Assembly: GCA_035496255.1 (NCBI GenBank)
Contig: DATJEU010000099.1
Location: 14,375 to 78,374 of the forward strand
From: Gp6-AA40 sp035496255
GTDB taxonomy: Bacteria > Acidobacteriota > Vicinamibacteria > Vicinamibacterales > UBA2999
DNA: 64,000 nt
Direction: 5' to 3'
The notes beneath the pieces were generated by a model. That model was not told the DNA's origin, made no database searches, and saw nothing but the letters and a program-made list of their open reading frames with translations. Shown in pieces: positions 30,484-39,374 of the stretch; positions within the stretch are counted from its first letter, which is position 1; the number at the start of each line of letters is the position of its first letter. The position numbers and the translations under genes were made by a program.

Positions 30484-31043
30484 TGCAGTCCCGACGCACC
30501 CGCGTGTCAGCGAGCCGCGAGCGTCGCTGGCAGTCCTCGGAAGGATTCACGCTCATCGAGTTGCTGATCGCCACGGTGGTCACGACCGTCGGCGGGCTGG
30601 GCGCCTACGGAATCATCATCATGGCGATCAACGCCAACAGCCGGAGCGGACACGAGAGCTCGATGGCGATGCTGACCAACGCGGTCGTCGAGCAGATTAA
30701 TTCGACGCTGGTCGGCAGCGGTACCGCGAATCTGAGCGATTGTCTGGGAACGAATTTCACCATCGCGACGGCGCCGGGTGGCGCCGCGCTGCAAGACGGC
30801 CCGGGCAGCGATATCGATTTCTCCGCTGTCCCGCCCGACAACTATCACATGGATTACGCGGTTACCTCGCCGTGCCAGCCGACCGGCACATCGGCGGGGA
30901 CCTATGACGTGCGCTGGCATGTCGATTTGATCGGCACCGATGAGGGTACGCCGACGAACTCGTTTCTGGTGACGGTCGGGGCCAAGAAAGCGGGCCCTTC
31001 CCTGCCGATTCACGTCCGCGTCGTCGTCGGGCGCCCTGAATGA
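30483..31043 (+). CDS. PilV-like minor pilin, first set
   Basis: This 186-residue prepilin has a basic leader ending SSEG|FTLIELLIATVVTTVGGLGAYGI with Glu5, then a conserved long N-terminal helix. The mature C-terminal domain is Thr/Gly/Ser-rich with two cysteines (in SDCLGTN and SPCQPTG) and ends HVRVVVGRPE. It is closest to PilV/GspI-type minor pilins by order (after FimT, before a PilW-like protein). It overlaps its neighbours by 1 base upstream and 4 bases (ATGA) downstream, in an operon of minor pilins. Confidence 0.82.
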   Translation: MQSRRTRVSASRERRWQSSEGFTLIELLIATVVTTVGGLGAYGIIIMAINANSRSGHESSMAMLTNAVVEQINSTLVGSGTANLSDCLGTNFTIATAPGGAALQDGPGSDIDFSAVPPDNYHMDYAVTSPCQPTGTSAGTYDVRWHVDLIGTDEGTPTNSFLVTVGAKKAGPSLPIHVRVVVGRPE

Positions 31044-31810
31044 AGGACCAAAGGATGGCGACCGCGCTGCGGAAGAGCGAAGCGGGCTTTTCGCTCCCCG
31101 AACTCGTCATCGCCGTCGCCATCTTCTCCGTCATCATGGCGGTGATGTTCCAGCAGGTCGATCAGGCGCAGCAGGCCTCGATCACGGAACGGGCCAAGCT
31201 GGACGTCTTTCAGGAGTCGCGCGCATTCATGGACCTGATGTCGCGCGATCTCCACGAAGCCGGGTACCCGAGTCCGCGCAACTTTGCGCCGGAGGCGCTG
31301 ACGTTGAATCCACTGCTCCCGAGGAGTCCGTACGCGGCGGACGCGCGGGTCGCGGTCGGCCTGACGCGCGTCGCGGTCGGAGATCTGTGGTTCGAGGGTG
31401 ACGTCGACGGCACCGGGAGGGTATCGGTGGTCCAGTATCACCTCGATACCACGGGTGATGGCTGCCCCTGTCTGCGCCGCAGCCAGCAGGGGAAAGCCGC
31501 CGCGGATCCACTGGCACAGGTGCCGACCTACCAGGTGGAAGTACAGAACGTACAAAACGGGACCGCGGAACGACCGATGTTCTTCGCGTTCGCGCACGGA
31601 TCAACGGGTACCGCGCTGACCTTACCACTGGATTTCAATACCAACCCGGACACGATTGCCTCGATCGACACCATCAAGGTGGTGTTGACGGTCGAATCCA
31701 GTACTCGGGATCCGAAGACCTCCCTCAAACCGACGACGACATTGGTATCGACAGTGCGGTTGAACAACTGTTCGTCGGCGGCGAGCGGCCAGTTTCTGAG
31801 TTGTCAATGA
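31040..31810 (+). CDS. PilW-like minor pilin, first set
   Basis: This encodes 256 residues. The leader KSEAG|FSLPELVIAVAIFSVIMAVM is a PilW/GspJ-type prepilin signal with Glu5 of the mature protein present. It is followed by helical SRAFMDLMSRDLHEAGYPSPRNF, the PilW motif, and a beta-rich C-terminal domain with several cysteines (DGCPCLRRS, NNCSSA, LSCQ). PilW joins PilV, PilX and PilE in the priming complex at the pilus tip. It overlaps the next gene by 4 bases (ATGA). Confidence 0.85.
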   Translation: MKDQRMATALRKSEAGFSLPELVIAVAIFSVIMAVMFQQVDQAQQASITERAKLDVFQESRAFMDLMSRDLHEAGYPSPRNFAPEALTLNPLLPRSPYAADARVAVGLTRVAVGDLWFEGDVDGTGRVSVVQYHLDTTGDGCPCLRRSQQGKAAADPLAQVPTYQVEVQNVQNGTAERPMFFAFAHGSTGTALTLPLDFNTNPDTIASIDTIKVVLTVESSTRDPKTSLKPTTTLVSTVRLNNCSSAASGQFLSCQ

Positions 31811-34452
31811 GACCCACAGCGACGCACTTCCGTTCTGCGGCCGGCAGCGAGCGCGGCATCGCACTGGTCGGAGCGATCCTGACGGTGATGCTGCTGACCG
31901 CCGTCGGCATGGCTCTGATGTACGCCAGCAGCCTCGATACGGTGATCAACGCCAGTTATCGCGACAAGCAGGTCGCGCAGTACGCGGCCGTGTCGGGCGT
32001 GCAGGAAGCCCGCGATCGGATCCAGCCGTCGAATGTCGTGGCCGCGATCACGGCACCCGTGCTGCTGCCCGCATTGGGCGCCGCGAACGTTATCTACATC
32101 GTCAACCCCAACGCAGGAGAAGCCGTCCAGCCGTGGAATACGGCCAATCCCTACTTTGACAACGAGCTCTGTCAGGAGCAAGTGCTTGGATTGACCGGAA
32201 CGGCCGGCATCCCGTGCACGACGACCGCCGCAGGGACGTGGTACTCAGTCACGGACGACAGCCAGTCGTCGTCCGCGCCCTGGAACCTCGCCTCGCCGCT
32301 GGCCACCAAGTGGACACGGATCATGTTGAAGGCGAACAACATGGGTGTCGTGCCGGTGAACGGGGATAGCAGCGTGTCAACGCAGGTGTGCTGGGACGGA
32401 ACCCGCCAGGTGTTACTTCCGGCGAACTATGTGGGCAGGAATTGCGGACCGAGCCACAAGGTCGTCAGCGTCATCGTGACGAACGCGGGCAACGGCTATA
32501 CCCAACAGCCCGTGATCACGATCGATGCGCCTGATGCCGGCGGAACGCAGGCGACGGCAACCGCCGTCTGGCAGCCCGTGCCCAACGGCCAGGTCGGATC
32601 GATCGTGGTGACCAACGCCGGAGGCGGCTACACGAGCGCCCCGTCAGTGACGATCACCGGCGTCGGCACGGGCGCCACCGCGTATGCGGAGATTGTCAAC
32701 CCCGGTGCCCCGCTGCAGTCGCTGTCGCTGAGCAATGCCGGCAGAAAGTGCTACGCGAGCGCTCCATCGGTTTCGATCACCGGCGGCGGCGGCGGTGGGG
32801 CGACCGGCGTTGCCGCGCTCGACAGCTCCTATGACTGCATCTACTCGATTACTGTGGGCGGGAACTGCCCGACGAACGACACCATCACGTTCACGGTTAC
32901 CGGCGGTGCCGGGTCGGGCTTTTCGGCGTCAACCTACACTACCCCGCAAGGCGGCAACGATCACATCTTCAACGGTCTCGGTCTGTCCATCATCAATCCC
33001 GGAACCGGGTACAACGGCACGCCGATCACGGTGACCGCGTCGGGGAGCAGGCGGTCCTGCAATGGCGTGACGGCGACAGCCTCGTTTGGCTACTTCGTGA
33101 ACGGCCTCACGCTGGGGAATCCAGGCGCGAACTACCAGTCGGTTCCCAGTGTCACACTCGGCGGCGGCGTCGGCAGCGGTGTGCTCGCACCGACGGCAAC
33201 CGCGACGCTCGGCACGCCGCCACCGGACGCGCAAACTGTGACGCGCGTGACGTTGACGAATCCTGGCTCTGGCTATACCACTGCTCCAACGGTGACCTTC
33301 TCCGGCGGCGGCGGCAGCGGCGCGACGGCCGTCGCCCAGATCGGGGCCGTCTACAAGATTGTCACGGGAGCGCAGACCATGACGAGCTACGGCGCCGGCT
33401 ACACCGCCGTGCCGCGTGTCACTATCAGCCCCGGGCCCGGCGACACGACCGGCTCCGGAGCGGAGGCGTACGCGACGGTCGATGGTGTCAGCGGTCTGAC
33501 CTACGGGATGGTCTACCAGTTGACCTCGCTGGCGGTCACTCCCAGCGGCGCCAGAGCGATGACCCAGATGGAAGTGGCGACGCCCGTCCGCGGGCTGGCG
33601 ATGACAGGCGCCCTGACACTCGCGGGTCCGCAGCCGGTCGTCGACAGTCTGCCCAACTCCACGCAGTTTTTCGTCGATGGCACCGATAGTTCCGATGGCT
33701 CCAACGTGGCCCGTGTGCCGGGCTCGGCGTTGGCACCAACGCCAGCCGGATGCGACACGACTGCAAAGGCGCCGACTCCTGCGATCGGTGCGTACGACGA
33801 TCCGAATGCCAGCGTCATCCCGCCAGAGTCGTCCGTCGATATCATCAAGGACGCCATCCCGGCTGGCCGCACGAACAATTATCAGGGTTCGGGTCCGTCG
33901 CCCGACGTCCAGAACATCAGCGGCGCGCTCGGCGACACGCTCACCAGTCCCACCGGCATGATGGCGCTCATCGACTCGGTCAAGTCCGCTGCCGGCGCGA
34001 CGGTGTTCCCCAGCAATTACGACATGGATCATCTCGGTCCCTTCGGCTCCGCAACGAGCCCCGTGATCAACGTTGTCGACGGCGACCTGACCCTGCAGGG
34101 CAGCAGCACCGGCTACGGCATTCTGGTGGTGACCGGCTCGCTTGTCCTCGGTGGAAATTTCTCCTGGAATGGGCTGGTACTTGTGGTCGGCGACGGCAGG
34201 GTGACCTTTTCCGGCGGCGGCGGCGGGCAAATCAATGGTGAGCTCCTCGTGGCGAACATCTGGAATAACCACACGGACCAAACGCTTCGTACCGAACTGG
34301 GCTCACCGGAATTGAGTTGGTCTGGTGGTGGCGGCAATGGCGTCTTCTACAACCACTGCTGGGCGGATGACATGCTGACCAAGTTTCCGTTTCTGCCACC
34401 CCCGTCGACGAAGCAGTTGAAAATCATCAGCACGCGCACGGTGACGTACTGA
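31807..34452 (+). CDS. Very large PilX-like minor pilus protein with adhesin-type repeats
   Basis: This encodes 881 residues. The N-terminal prepilin-like helix is PilX-typical (GIALVGAILTVMLLTAVGMALMYASSLDTVINASYRDK, then QYAAVSGVQEARDR). Residues about 220-560 hold seven or so repeats of pattern [LVI]xNxGxGYxxxPxVTIxGGxGxGAxAxA, for example VTNAGGGYTSAPSVTITGVG and LTNPGSGYTTAPTVTFSGGG. The C-terminal region (about 710-860) resembles the polymer-forming, beta-helix-like domain of other PilX fusions. Several cysteines occur in and near the repeats. The usual PilX is about 200 residues, so this is a fusion or greatly expanded form, and it may act as the tip adhesin in place of PilY1, which is absent from the window. 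Confidence 0.85.
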   Translation: MRPTATHFRSAAGSERGIALVGAILTVMLLTAVGMALMYASSLDTVINASYRDKQVAQYAAVSGVQEARDRIQPSNVVAAITAPVLLPALGAANVIYIVNPNAGEAVQPWNTANPYFDNELCQEQVLGLTGTAGIPCTTTAAGTWYSVTDDSQSSSAPWNLASPLATKWTRIMLKANNMGVVPVNGDSSVSTQVCWDGTRQVLLPANYVGRNCGPSHKVVSVIVTNAGNGYTQQPVITIDAPDAGGTQATATAVWQPVPNGQVGSIVVTNAGGGYTSAPSVTITGVGTGATAYAEIVNPGAPLQSLSLSNAGRKCYASAPSVSITGGGGGGATGVAALDSSYDCIYSITVGGNCPTNDTITFTVTGGAGSGFSASTYTTPQGGNDHIFNGLGLSIINPGTGYNGTPITVTASGSRRSCNGVTATASFGYFVNGLTLGNPGANYQSVPSVTLGGGVGSGVLAPTATATLGTPPPDAQTVTRVTLTNPGSGYTTAPTVTFSGGGGSGATAVAQIGAVYKIVTGAQTMTSYGAGYTAVPRVTISPGPGDTTGSGAEAYATVDGVSGLTYGMVYQLTSLAVTPSGARAMTQMEVATPVRGLAMTGALTLAGPQPVVDSLPNSTQFFVDGTDSSDGSNVARVPGSALAPTPAGCDTTAKAPTPAIGAYDDPNASVIPPESSVDIIKDAIPAGRTNNYQGSGPSPDVQNISGALGDTLTSPTGMMALIDSVKSAAGATVFPSNYDMDHLGPFGSATSPVINVVDGDLTLQGSSTGYGILVVTGSLVLGGNFSWNGLVLVVGDGRVTFSGGGGGQINGELLVANIWNNHTDQTLRTELGSPELSWSGGGGNGVFYNHCWADDMLTKFPFLPPPSTKQLKIISTRTVTY

Positions 34453-34601
34453 GGCGGTCGACTCGAGCAGTCCGCATCACGTGAGCACTATCTACCCCTG
34501 ACCGCGGACGCAGGTCATGCGCCGCGAGAAGCAGGTCCCCTCGGTCCATGAAATGCGCTGCCGGCCGGCGTGGCGCATCGCAGATATCCCAGAGAAATCA
34601 G

Positions 34602-34617
34602 TGGCCGGATAAGTGCG
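34602..34617 (+). promoter_or_regulatory. Weak sigma-54 promoter candidate of the second minor-pilin set
   Basis: TGGCCGGATAAGTGCG has GG and GC at the required 12-base spacing but deviates at the -24 CAC and -12 TTGC positions. A predicted start near 34628 would fit the TTG start at 34645. It is the only such site found in the 34453-34644 gap, which otherwise holds nothing recognisable. Confidence 0.35.
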
Positions 34618-34644
34618 GCGTTCCGCCCGCGACAGGATCGGTTA

Positions 34645-35235
34645 TTGCCTCGCGCTGCAGCGTCATGGTGCAGCGTGTCGCGATCCAGTAGCCAATCTGG
34701 CTTTTCGTTAGCCGAGGTGATGGTCGCCATCGGTCTGATGACCGGCGCGCTGCTGTCGCTCGCGCAGTTGTTCGTGATCGCGATGCGAACCAACGGCAGT
34801 TCCCGCAATGCAACCTACGCCGCAGTGCTGGCGCAGCAGAAAGTCGAGGAACTGCGTTCCCTGACGTGGGGCTTTGACGTGCAGGGCTTGCCGCTCAGCG
34901 ACACCACCACCAACAGTGCCGTCGACCCGCTCGAGCCGAATGACGGCACCGGCCTCAGTCCATCGCCGGCCTCCGCCCTTCAGGAGGACACTCCGGGATA
35001 CGTCGACTACATCGATGCCTTCGGAAAGAAGCTTGGTGGCGGCGGCAGGCCGATCCCTGGCACGGCGTATATCCGTCGCTGGTCCGTCGAGCCGTTGTCG
35101 TCTGATCCAGACGACACGCTGATCATCCAGGTGCTGGTCACCCGGCCGGGCAGTCGGCCTCAGCCCACGCGGTTCGTCGCGCGCGGGCCGGACGAAGCAC
35201 GACTCGTGACCGTGAAGACAAGGACGGCGCGGTGA
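34645..35235 (+). CDS. PilV-like minor pilin, second set
   Basis: This encodes about 196 residues from the TTG at 34645, which has AGGA seven bases upstream; a GTG at 34675 is an alternative. The leader ends SSSQSG|FSLAEVMVAIGLMTGALLSLAQLFV, and QQKVEELRSLTW matches the conserved PilV pattern. The downstream domain is Asp/Pro/Gly-rich with a terminal beta part (TLIIQVLVTRPGS). It overlaps the next prepilin by 4 bases. It is probably the counterpart of the first-set protein at 30483-31043, by operon order rather than close similarity. Confidence 0.8.
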   Translation: MPRAAASWCSVSRSSSQSGFSLAEVMVAIGLMTGALLSLAQLFVIAMRTNGSSRNATYAAVLAQQKVEELRSLTWGFDVQGLPLSDTTTNSAVDPLEPNDGTGLSPSPASALQEDTPGYVDYIDAFGKKLGGGGRPIPGTAYIRRWSVEPLSSDPDDTLIIQVLVTRPGSRPQPTRFVARGPDEARLVTVKTRTAR

Positions 35236-36428
35236 CCCGCTTCTGGCGCGACGACGGATTTACGCTCGTCGAGATGCTCGTAGCCAGCGCGATTCTGCTG
35301 GCCATCACTGGCGCCATCATTTCGGTGTTGAACCCGCTCCACGCCGCATTCGGGAGCCAGCTCGAGGTGTCGGACGAGCAACAGCGGCTTCGCGCCGGTG
35401 TCGACGCGCTGGCGAGGGATCTCATGCTGGCGGGTGCCGGCGTCTATGCCGGGCCGGTTGCCGGTTCTCTCGATCATTACGTCGCGCCGATCGTTCCCTA
35501 CCGGGTTGGCAGCGTTGGCGACGATCCGGACGCAGGCATCTTTTATCGCTCCGACACCATCAGCGTGATGTACGTGCCGGCCGCGTCGCCGCAGGTGACG
35601 ATTCGAAATGAGAACCCGAGTTCGACCGGCGTCATGACAGTCAACGCGCCGGCAACTTGCCCGTACGTCCAGTCTGAACAGTTGTGCGGCTTCGAGAAGG
35701 GCACGCGTGGCCTTGTCATCAACGGCCGGGGCCAGGGCAATCTTGTCACCATTACTGGCGTGCAGGTTCAGCAGTCGCAACTGCAGTACGTCGACACCAT
35801 TCCGGTGCCGGACGGGCCGGGTCGTTTCATCACGCACCTGATCCTCGCAACCTACTATCTGAAGAGTGATATCGCGACCAACACATATCAACTGATGCAC
35901 TACGACGGCTATCAGACCAGTCTGCCGGTGGTCGACGATGTCGTAAAACTCGAGTTTGAGTACTACGCCGACCCCGAGCCGCCACGTCTGCTGTCCGGCA
36001 TCTTGCTCGACGATCCAGTCGGCTCCGACGTGACGTATGGTCCGAAGCCGCCCCCAGCAGGCGCCGACGACACGAATGACAGTTGGGGGACAGGCGAAAA
36101 CTGCACATTTGCGCTGGTGAACGGCAGGCAGATGCCGCGTCTGCCGGTCCTCTCCACCGGCGCGGCCCTGGTGCGGCTCCTTCCGGAACACATGACCGAT
36201 GGTCCCTGGTGCCCGGACGAGCAGCGTTCCCAACGATTCGATGCGGATCTGCTACGTATCCGCCGCGTGCGCGTCCGACTGCGCGTGCAGGCCACCGTGG
36301 TGGCACGGCGAGGTCCGGCCGGTACTCTCTTCAGCCACGGTGGCACGGCACGCGACGGCGAGCGCTACGTGCCGGATCAGGAAATCAGCTTCGACATCGC
36401 ACCGCGGAATATGAACCTGGGACGATGA
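35232..36428 (+). CDS. PilW-like minor pilin, second set
   Basis: This encodes 398 residues. The leader DDG|FTLVEMLVASAILLAITGAIISVL has Glu5, followed by EQQRLRAGVDALARDLMLAGAGVYAGP, the PilW/GspJ pattern, and an enlarged beta-rich C-terminal domain with cysteines (ATCPYV, LCGFEKG, NCTFAL, WCPDEQ). It is about 140 residues longer than the first-set PilW. The GTG at 35232 overlaps the upstream stop (GTGA). A 1-base gap separates its stop from the next gene. Confidence 0.82.
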   Translation: MTRFWRDDGFTLVEMLVASAILLAITGAIISVLNPLHAAFGSQLEVSDEQQRLRAGVDALARDLMLAGAGVYAGPVAGSLDHYVAPIVPYRVGSVGDDPDAGIFYRSDTISVMYVPAASPQVTIRNENPSSTGVMTVNAPATCPYVQSEQLCGFEKGTRGLVINGRGQGNLVTITGVQVQQSQLQYVDTIPVPDGPGRFITHLILATYYLKSDIATNTYQLMHYDGYQTSLPVVDDVVKLEFEYYADPEPPRLLSGILLDDPVGSDVTYGPKPPPAGADDTNDSWGTGENCTFALVNGRQMPRLPVLSTGAALVRLLPEHMTDGPWCPDEQRSQRFDADLLRIRRVRVRLRVQATVVARRGPAGTLFSHGGTARDGERYVPDQEISFDIAPRNMNLGR

Positions 36429-36429
36429 C

Positions 36430-37242
36430 GTGAATGCTGCCGCTGCCCGCCTCGACGTCATCCACCTGCGTGACGAGCGTCTGTGGGACGAGCGTCTGTG
36501 TGAGGAGCGTCTGTGTGAGGAGCAGGGTGCGGCGCTGCTCGTCGTCCTCATGTTGATGGCGCTGATGATGGCGCTGAGCCTCGCGCTCATCCTCGTCACG
36601 ATGGCCGAAGAGCGCATCGCGCACAACTATCGCCGCGGTTCGGAGGTGTTGTACGCCGCGGATGCGGCCATGGAACTTCTGCTCCCCGAAATCGTGACAG
36701 TGCCAAACTGGGACGATCTCCTCAGCGGCGCGATCAGGTCTTCCTTCGTCGACGGTCCGCCGTCTGGCCGGCGCGAGCTGCCAGATGGAAACACGATCGA
36801 TCTCACCCAGGCCACCAATCTGGTGCGCTGCGGAAAGAACACCTGCTCGGCGGCCGATCTCACCGCGTCGGTCGAGGGCCGTCCGTGGGGGCCGAACAAT
36901 CCCTGGTGGCAACTCTACGCGTATGGGCCACTCAGCGGGATGCTCCCGGCGAGTGCGATGGATTTGACGGCGTACGTGATCGTCTGGGTGGCGGACGACC
37001 CCGCCGAGAGCGACGACGATCCACTCAGGGACGGCTTACCGCCCGCCGGTTGCGATCTCGAGAACGATTCGACGTGCGCCGCCGGAAATGCCGGCCGCGG
37101 GGCGATCGCGATGCTTGCACAAGCGTTCGGACCCGATGGGACGCGCCGAACGACCGAAGTCATCGTGGGGCGGCAGCGCCCCGGCGGGGAGCCCGGTGGC
37201 CCAGCTCGCGTCCGGCTCCTGTCGTGGCAGGAACTTCGTTAG
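36430..37242 (+). CDS. PilX-like minor pilin with repeat-containing leader
   Basis: This encodes 270 residues. A hydrophilic leader of about 35 residues contains three near-identical five-residue repeats (DERLW, DERLC, EERLC). It ends EQG|AALLVVLMLMALMMALSLALILVTMAEERIAHN, the PilX-like hydrophobic helix. The helix has the PilX R-YAADAAMELLLPE pattern further on (VLYAADAAMELL). Three cysteines are in the globular part. The leader is unusually long and its repeats derive from a 15-bp tandem repeat in DNA. It ends the second minor-pilin set. Confidence 0.8.
   Translation: MNAAAARLDVIHLRDERLWDERLCEERLCEEQGAALLVVLMLMALMMALSLALILVTMAEERIAHNYRRGSEVLYAADAAMELLLPEIVTVPNWDDLLSGAIRSSFVDGPPSGRRELPDGNTIDLTQATNLVRCGKNTCSAADLTASVEGRPWGPNNPWWQLYAYGPLSGMLPASAMDLTAYVIVWVADDPAESDDDPLRDGLPPAGCDLENDSTCAAGNAGRGAIAMLAQAFGPDGTRRTTEVIVGRQRPGGEPGGPARVRLLSWQELR
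36472..36516 (+). repeat. 15-bp in-frame tandem repeat inside the pilX leader
   Basis: Units GACGAGCGTCTGTGG, GACGAGCGTCTGTGT and GAGGAGCGTCTGTGT are contiguous, with a partial fourth unit (GAGGAGCAG) following to about 36525. The period is five codons, so copy number change keeps the frame. It lengthens only the cytoplasmic prepilin leader. Confidence 0.85.
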
Positions 37243-37373
37243 CCAGATGCCGAAAGTCTGGTAGTCCAACGGGGGAACTGGCGGTGGAGGCCTTTGGATC
37301 CGAAGAGATCAAGGAACGGATCGCCCAGTCTGTGCCTTGACGCGAGGCAGGAGCGGCCCTGAGAATTCCTGTG

Positions 37374-37934
37374 ATGCGCATTCTCTTGCTGACGCTGCTG
37401 GCAACGCAGGTTGCTGTTTCTGCGACCGTGGCCCAATCCCTCGGCGATGTCGCCCGTCGAGAAGAGGCACGCCGGAAGTCGATTCAGCAGTCCGGAAAGG
37501 TCTACACCAATGAGAGCCTGCGCCCTGAATTGAGTCCTGCTCCGGCGGCGGCAGCATCAACACCGGATGACAAGCCGGTGCCGGCAGCGGAAGCCGGCGT
37601 CGCGAAGAACGACGATCAGAAGAAAGACGAACCGAAGAAGGACGAACCGGCGAAGGATCAGGCGTACTGGCAGGGTCGCGTGAAGTCCGAGCGCGACGCG
37701 CTCCAGAGGGCACAGACGTTCGCGGAGGCATTACAGAGCCGAATCAACGGGCTGTCCACCGATTTCGCCGCCCGGGACGATCCGTACCAACGCGCTCAGA
37801 TCGCCACCGATCGCGAGAAGGCATTGGCCGAACTGGCGCGCGTGAAGGGCGAAATCGAGCAGCATACCAAGGCCATCGCCGACATCCAGGAGGAAGCGCG
37901 GAAGGCCGGTGTGCCGGCCGGCTGGCTTCGTTGA
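37374..37934 (+). CDS. Exported coiled-coil hypothetical protein
   Basis: This 186-residue protein starts at the ATG at 37374 (a GTG lies three bases earlier) with a signal peptide (MRILLLTLLATQVAVSATVA). The motif QSLGDVARREEARRKS after the signal is common in small exported acidobacterial proteins. A linker with EPKKDEPAKD-type charged repeats leads to a predicted helical coiled coil in the C-terminal half (VKSERDALQRAQTFAEALQ to TKAIADIQEEARK). No function is known. It may be a periplasmic scaffold or an envelope-attached accessory for pilus assembly. Its stop overlaps the following regulator start. Confidence 0.7.
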   Translation: MRILLLTLLATQVAVSATVAQSLGDVARREEARRKSIQQSGKVYTNESLRPELSPAPAAAASTPDDKPVPAAEAGVAKNDDQKKDEPKKDEPAKDQAYWQGRVKSERDALQRAQTFAEALQSRINGLSTDFAARDDPYQRAQIATDREKALAELARVKGEIEQHTKAIADIQEEARKAGVPAGWLR

Positions 37935-39322
37935 CCTCGTTTCCGGTCCTGCTGGTCGAAGACAGGGATTCCCTGCGCGCGATGCTGCGGCATGCACTCG
38001 AGGCGCAGGGCCACACCGTCCTCGAAGCGCGTGATGAACCGGAAGCCGTCCAGCAGCTCCGTCAGGCCAGGCCCGCTGTCGTCCTCACCGACCTGAAGCT
38101 GCCGGCCGGCGATGGCTTCGGCGTCCTGCGCGCCGCCAAGGAGCTCGATCCGGAGCTGCAGGTGGTGGTGATGACGGCGTACGGCAGCATCCAGGACGCG
38201 GTCACCGCGATGCGCGAAGGCGCGATGGACTTCCTGGCCAAGCCGGTCGATCCCGATCATCTGTTGCTGATGGTCGAGCGGGCCATCGCCCAGCGGCGCA
38301 TGTTGACCGAGTACTTCATCCTGAAGGAGGAACTCGCCGAGCGGCGCGGCGCGCCACGCATCATCGGCGAAGACGCGCAGCTCCGTCAGGTGTCGCAGCA
38401 ATTGCACCGCGCGGCTGGCACGGATGCCACCGTGCTGCTCGAAGGCGAGAGTGGCACAGGGAAAGAGCTGTTCGCCCGCGCGCTGCACGCCCTCAGCCCG
38501 AGATCGGAAGGGCCGTTTGTCGCGATCAACTGCGCGGCGATTCCCGATACGCTACTCGAGACGGAACTCTTCGGCCACGAAAAGGGCGCGTTCACCGGGG
38601 CGGCGGCGCGCAAGCCCGGCCGCTTCGAGCTGGCGCATCGCGGGACGCTGTTCCTGGACGAAATTGGCGACCTGCCCTTGGCCCTGCAGGCGAAGATCCT
38701 CCGTGCCCTCGAGGAGAAACGGTTTGAGCGCGTCGGCGGGACCCAGTCGCTGCATGTTGACGTGAGGGTCGTTGCCGCGACCAACCGCAACCTCAAGCAG
38801 CGCGTCGCCGAGCGGCAGTTTCGCGAGGATCTGTTCTTCCGCCTGTCGGTGTTCCCGATTCAGATTCCGCCCCTCCGCGAGCGTTCGGACGACGTCGTGA
38901 TCCTGGCGCGGCACTTCGTCGATCGTTTCTGCCGCGACATGAACAAGAAACTGCTCGTCGTCGCGCCTGCCGCGATGGAGGAGCTCCGCGCATACGCGTG
39001 GCCGGGGAACGTGCGCGAGCTGCAGAACTGCATCGAACGCGCGGTCATCCTGTGTGACGGCGACACCATTCATTCGCGCCACCTGAACCTGTCGTTTCGC
39101 CAGCCGGCGGTTGCCGCCGCGGCAAGTCCCTGGGATCAGCTCGATCTCTCGGGGACGCTCGTCGAGGCGCTCCGCCGCACCACAGGCGAAGTCGAACGGC
39201 GGAAGATCGAGCAGGCGGTCAAGGATGCGGCAGGTAACAAGATGCGGGCGGCCGACATGCTGCAGGTCAGCTACAAGACGCTGCTGCAGAAGATGAAGGA
39301 GCACGGTTTCGCCGACGCCTGA
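37931..39322 (+). CDS. Second sigma-54 response regulator of the pilus locus
   Basis: This 463-residue NtrC-type activator starts at a TTG that overlaps the upstream stop. The receiver domain (about 1-125) has acidic residues at the start, phospho-acceptor Asp54 (VVLTDLKLP), and Lys (FLAKPVD). The AAA+ domain contains GESGTGKE, GAFTGA (EKGAFTGAAA), FLDEIGDLP and AWPGNVRELQNC. The C-terminal Fis-type HTH is RRKIEQAVKDAAGNKMRAADML. It has all parts needed to activate sigma-54 transcription. It is separated from its probable kinase (28429-29709) by the minor-pilin genes, which its sigma-54 site at 29819 suggests it controls. Confidence 0.93.
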   Translation: MTSFPVLLVEDRDSLRAMLRHALEAQGHTVLEARDEPEAVQQLRQARPAVVLTDLKLPAGDGFGVLRAAKELDPELQVVVMTAYGSIQDAVTAMREGAMDFLAKPVDPDHLLLMVERAIAQRRMLTEYFILKEELAERRGAPRIIGEDAQLRQVSQQLHRAAGTDATVLLEGESGTGKELFARALHALSPRSEGPFVAINCAAIPDTLLETELFGHEKGAFTGAAARKPGRFELAHRGTLFLDEIGDLPLALQAKILRALEEKRFERVGGTQSLHVDVRVVAATNRNLKQRVAERQFREDLFFRLSVFPIQIPPLRERSDDVVILARHFVDRFCRDMNKKLLVVAPAAMEELRAYAWPGNVRELQNCIERAVILCDGDTIHSRHLNLSFRQPAVAAAASPWDQLDLSGTLVEALRRTTGEVERRKIEQAVKDAAGNKMRAADMLQVSYKTLLQKMKEHGFADA

Positions 39323-39374
39323 ACCTGGTTCGCGAGCGAAGGCCGCCGCGCTGCTTGAAAATGGCGGGCATCCG

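Noticed and set aside
39323..39374. Bidirectional terminator between the second regulator and aroB
   Set aside because: Only a short 5-bp stem (TTCGC/GCGAA) without a U-tract on either side was seen.
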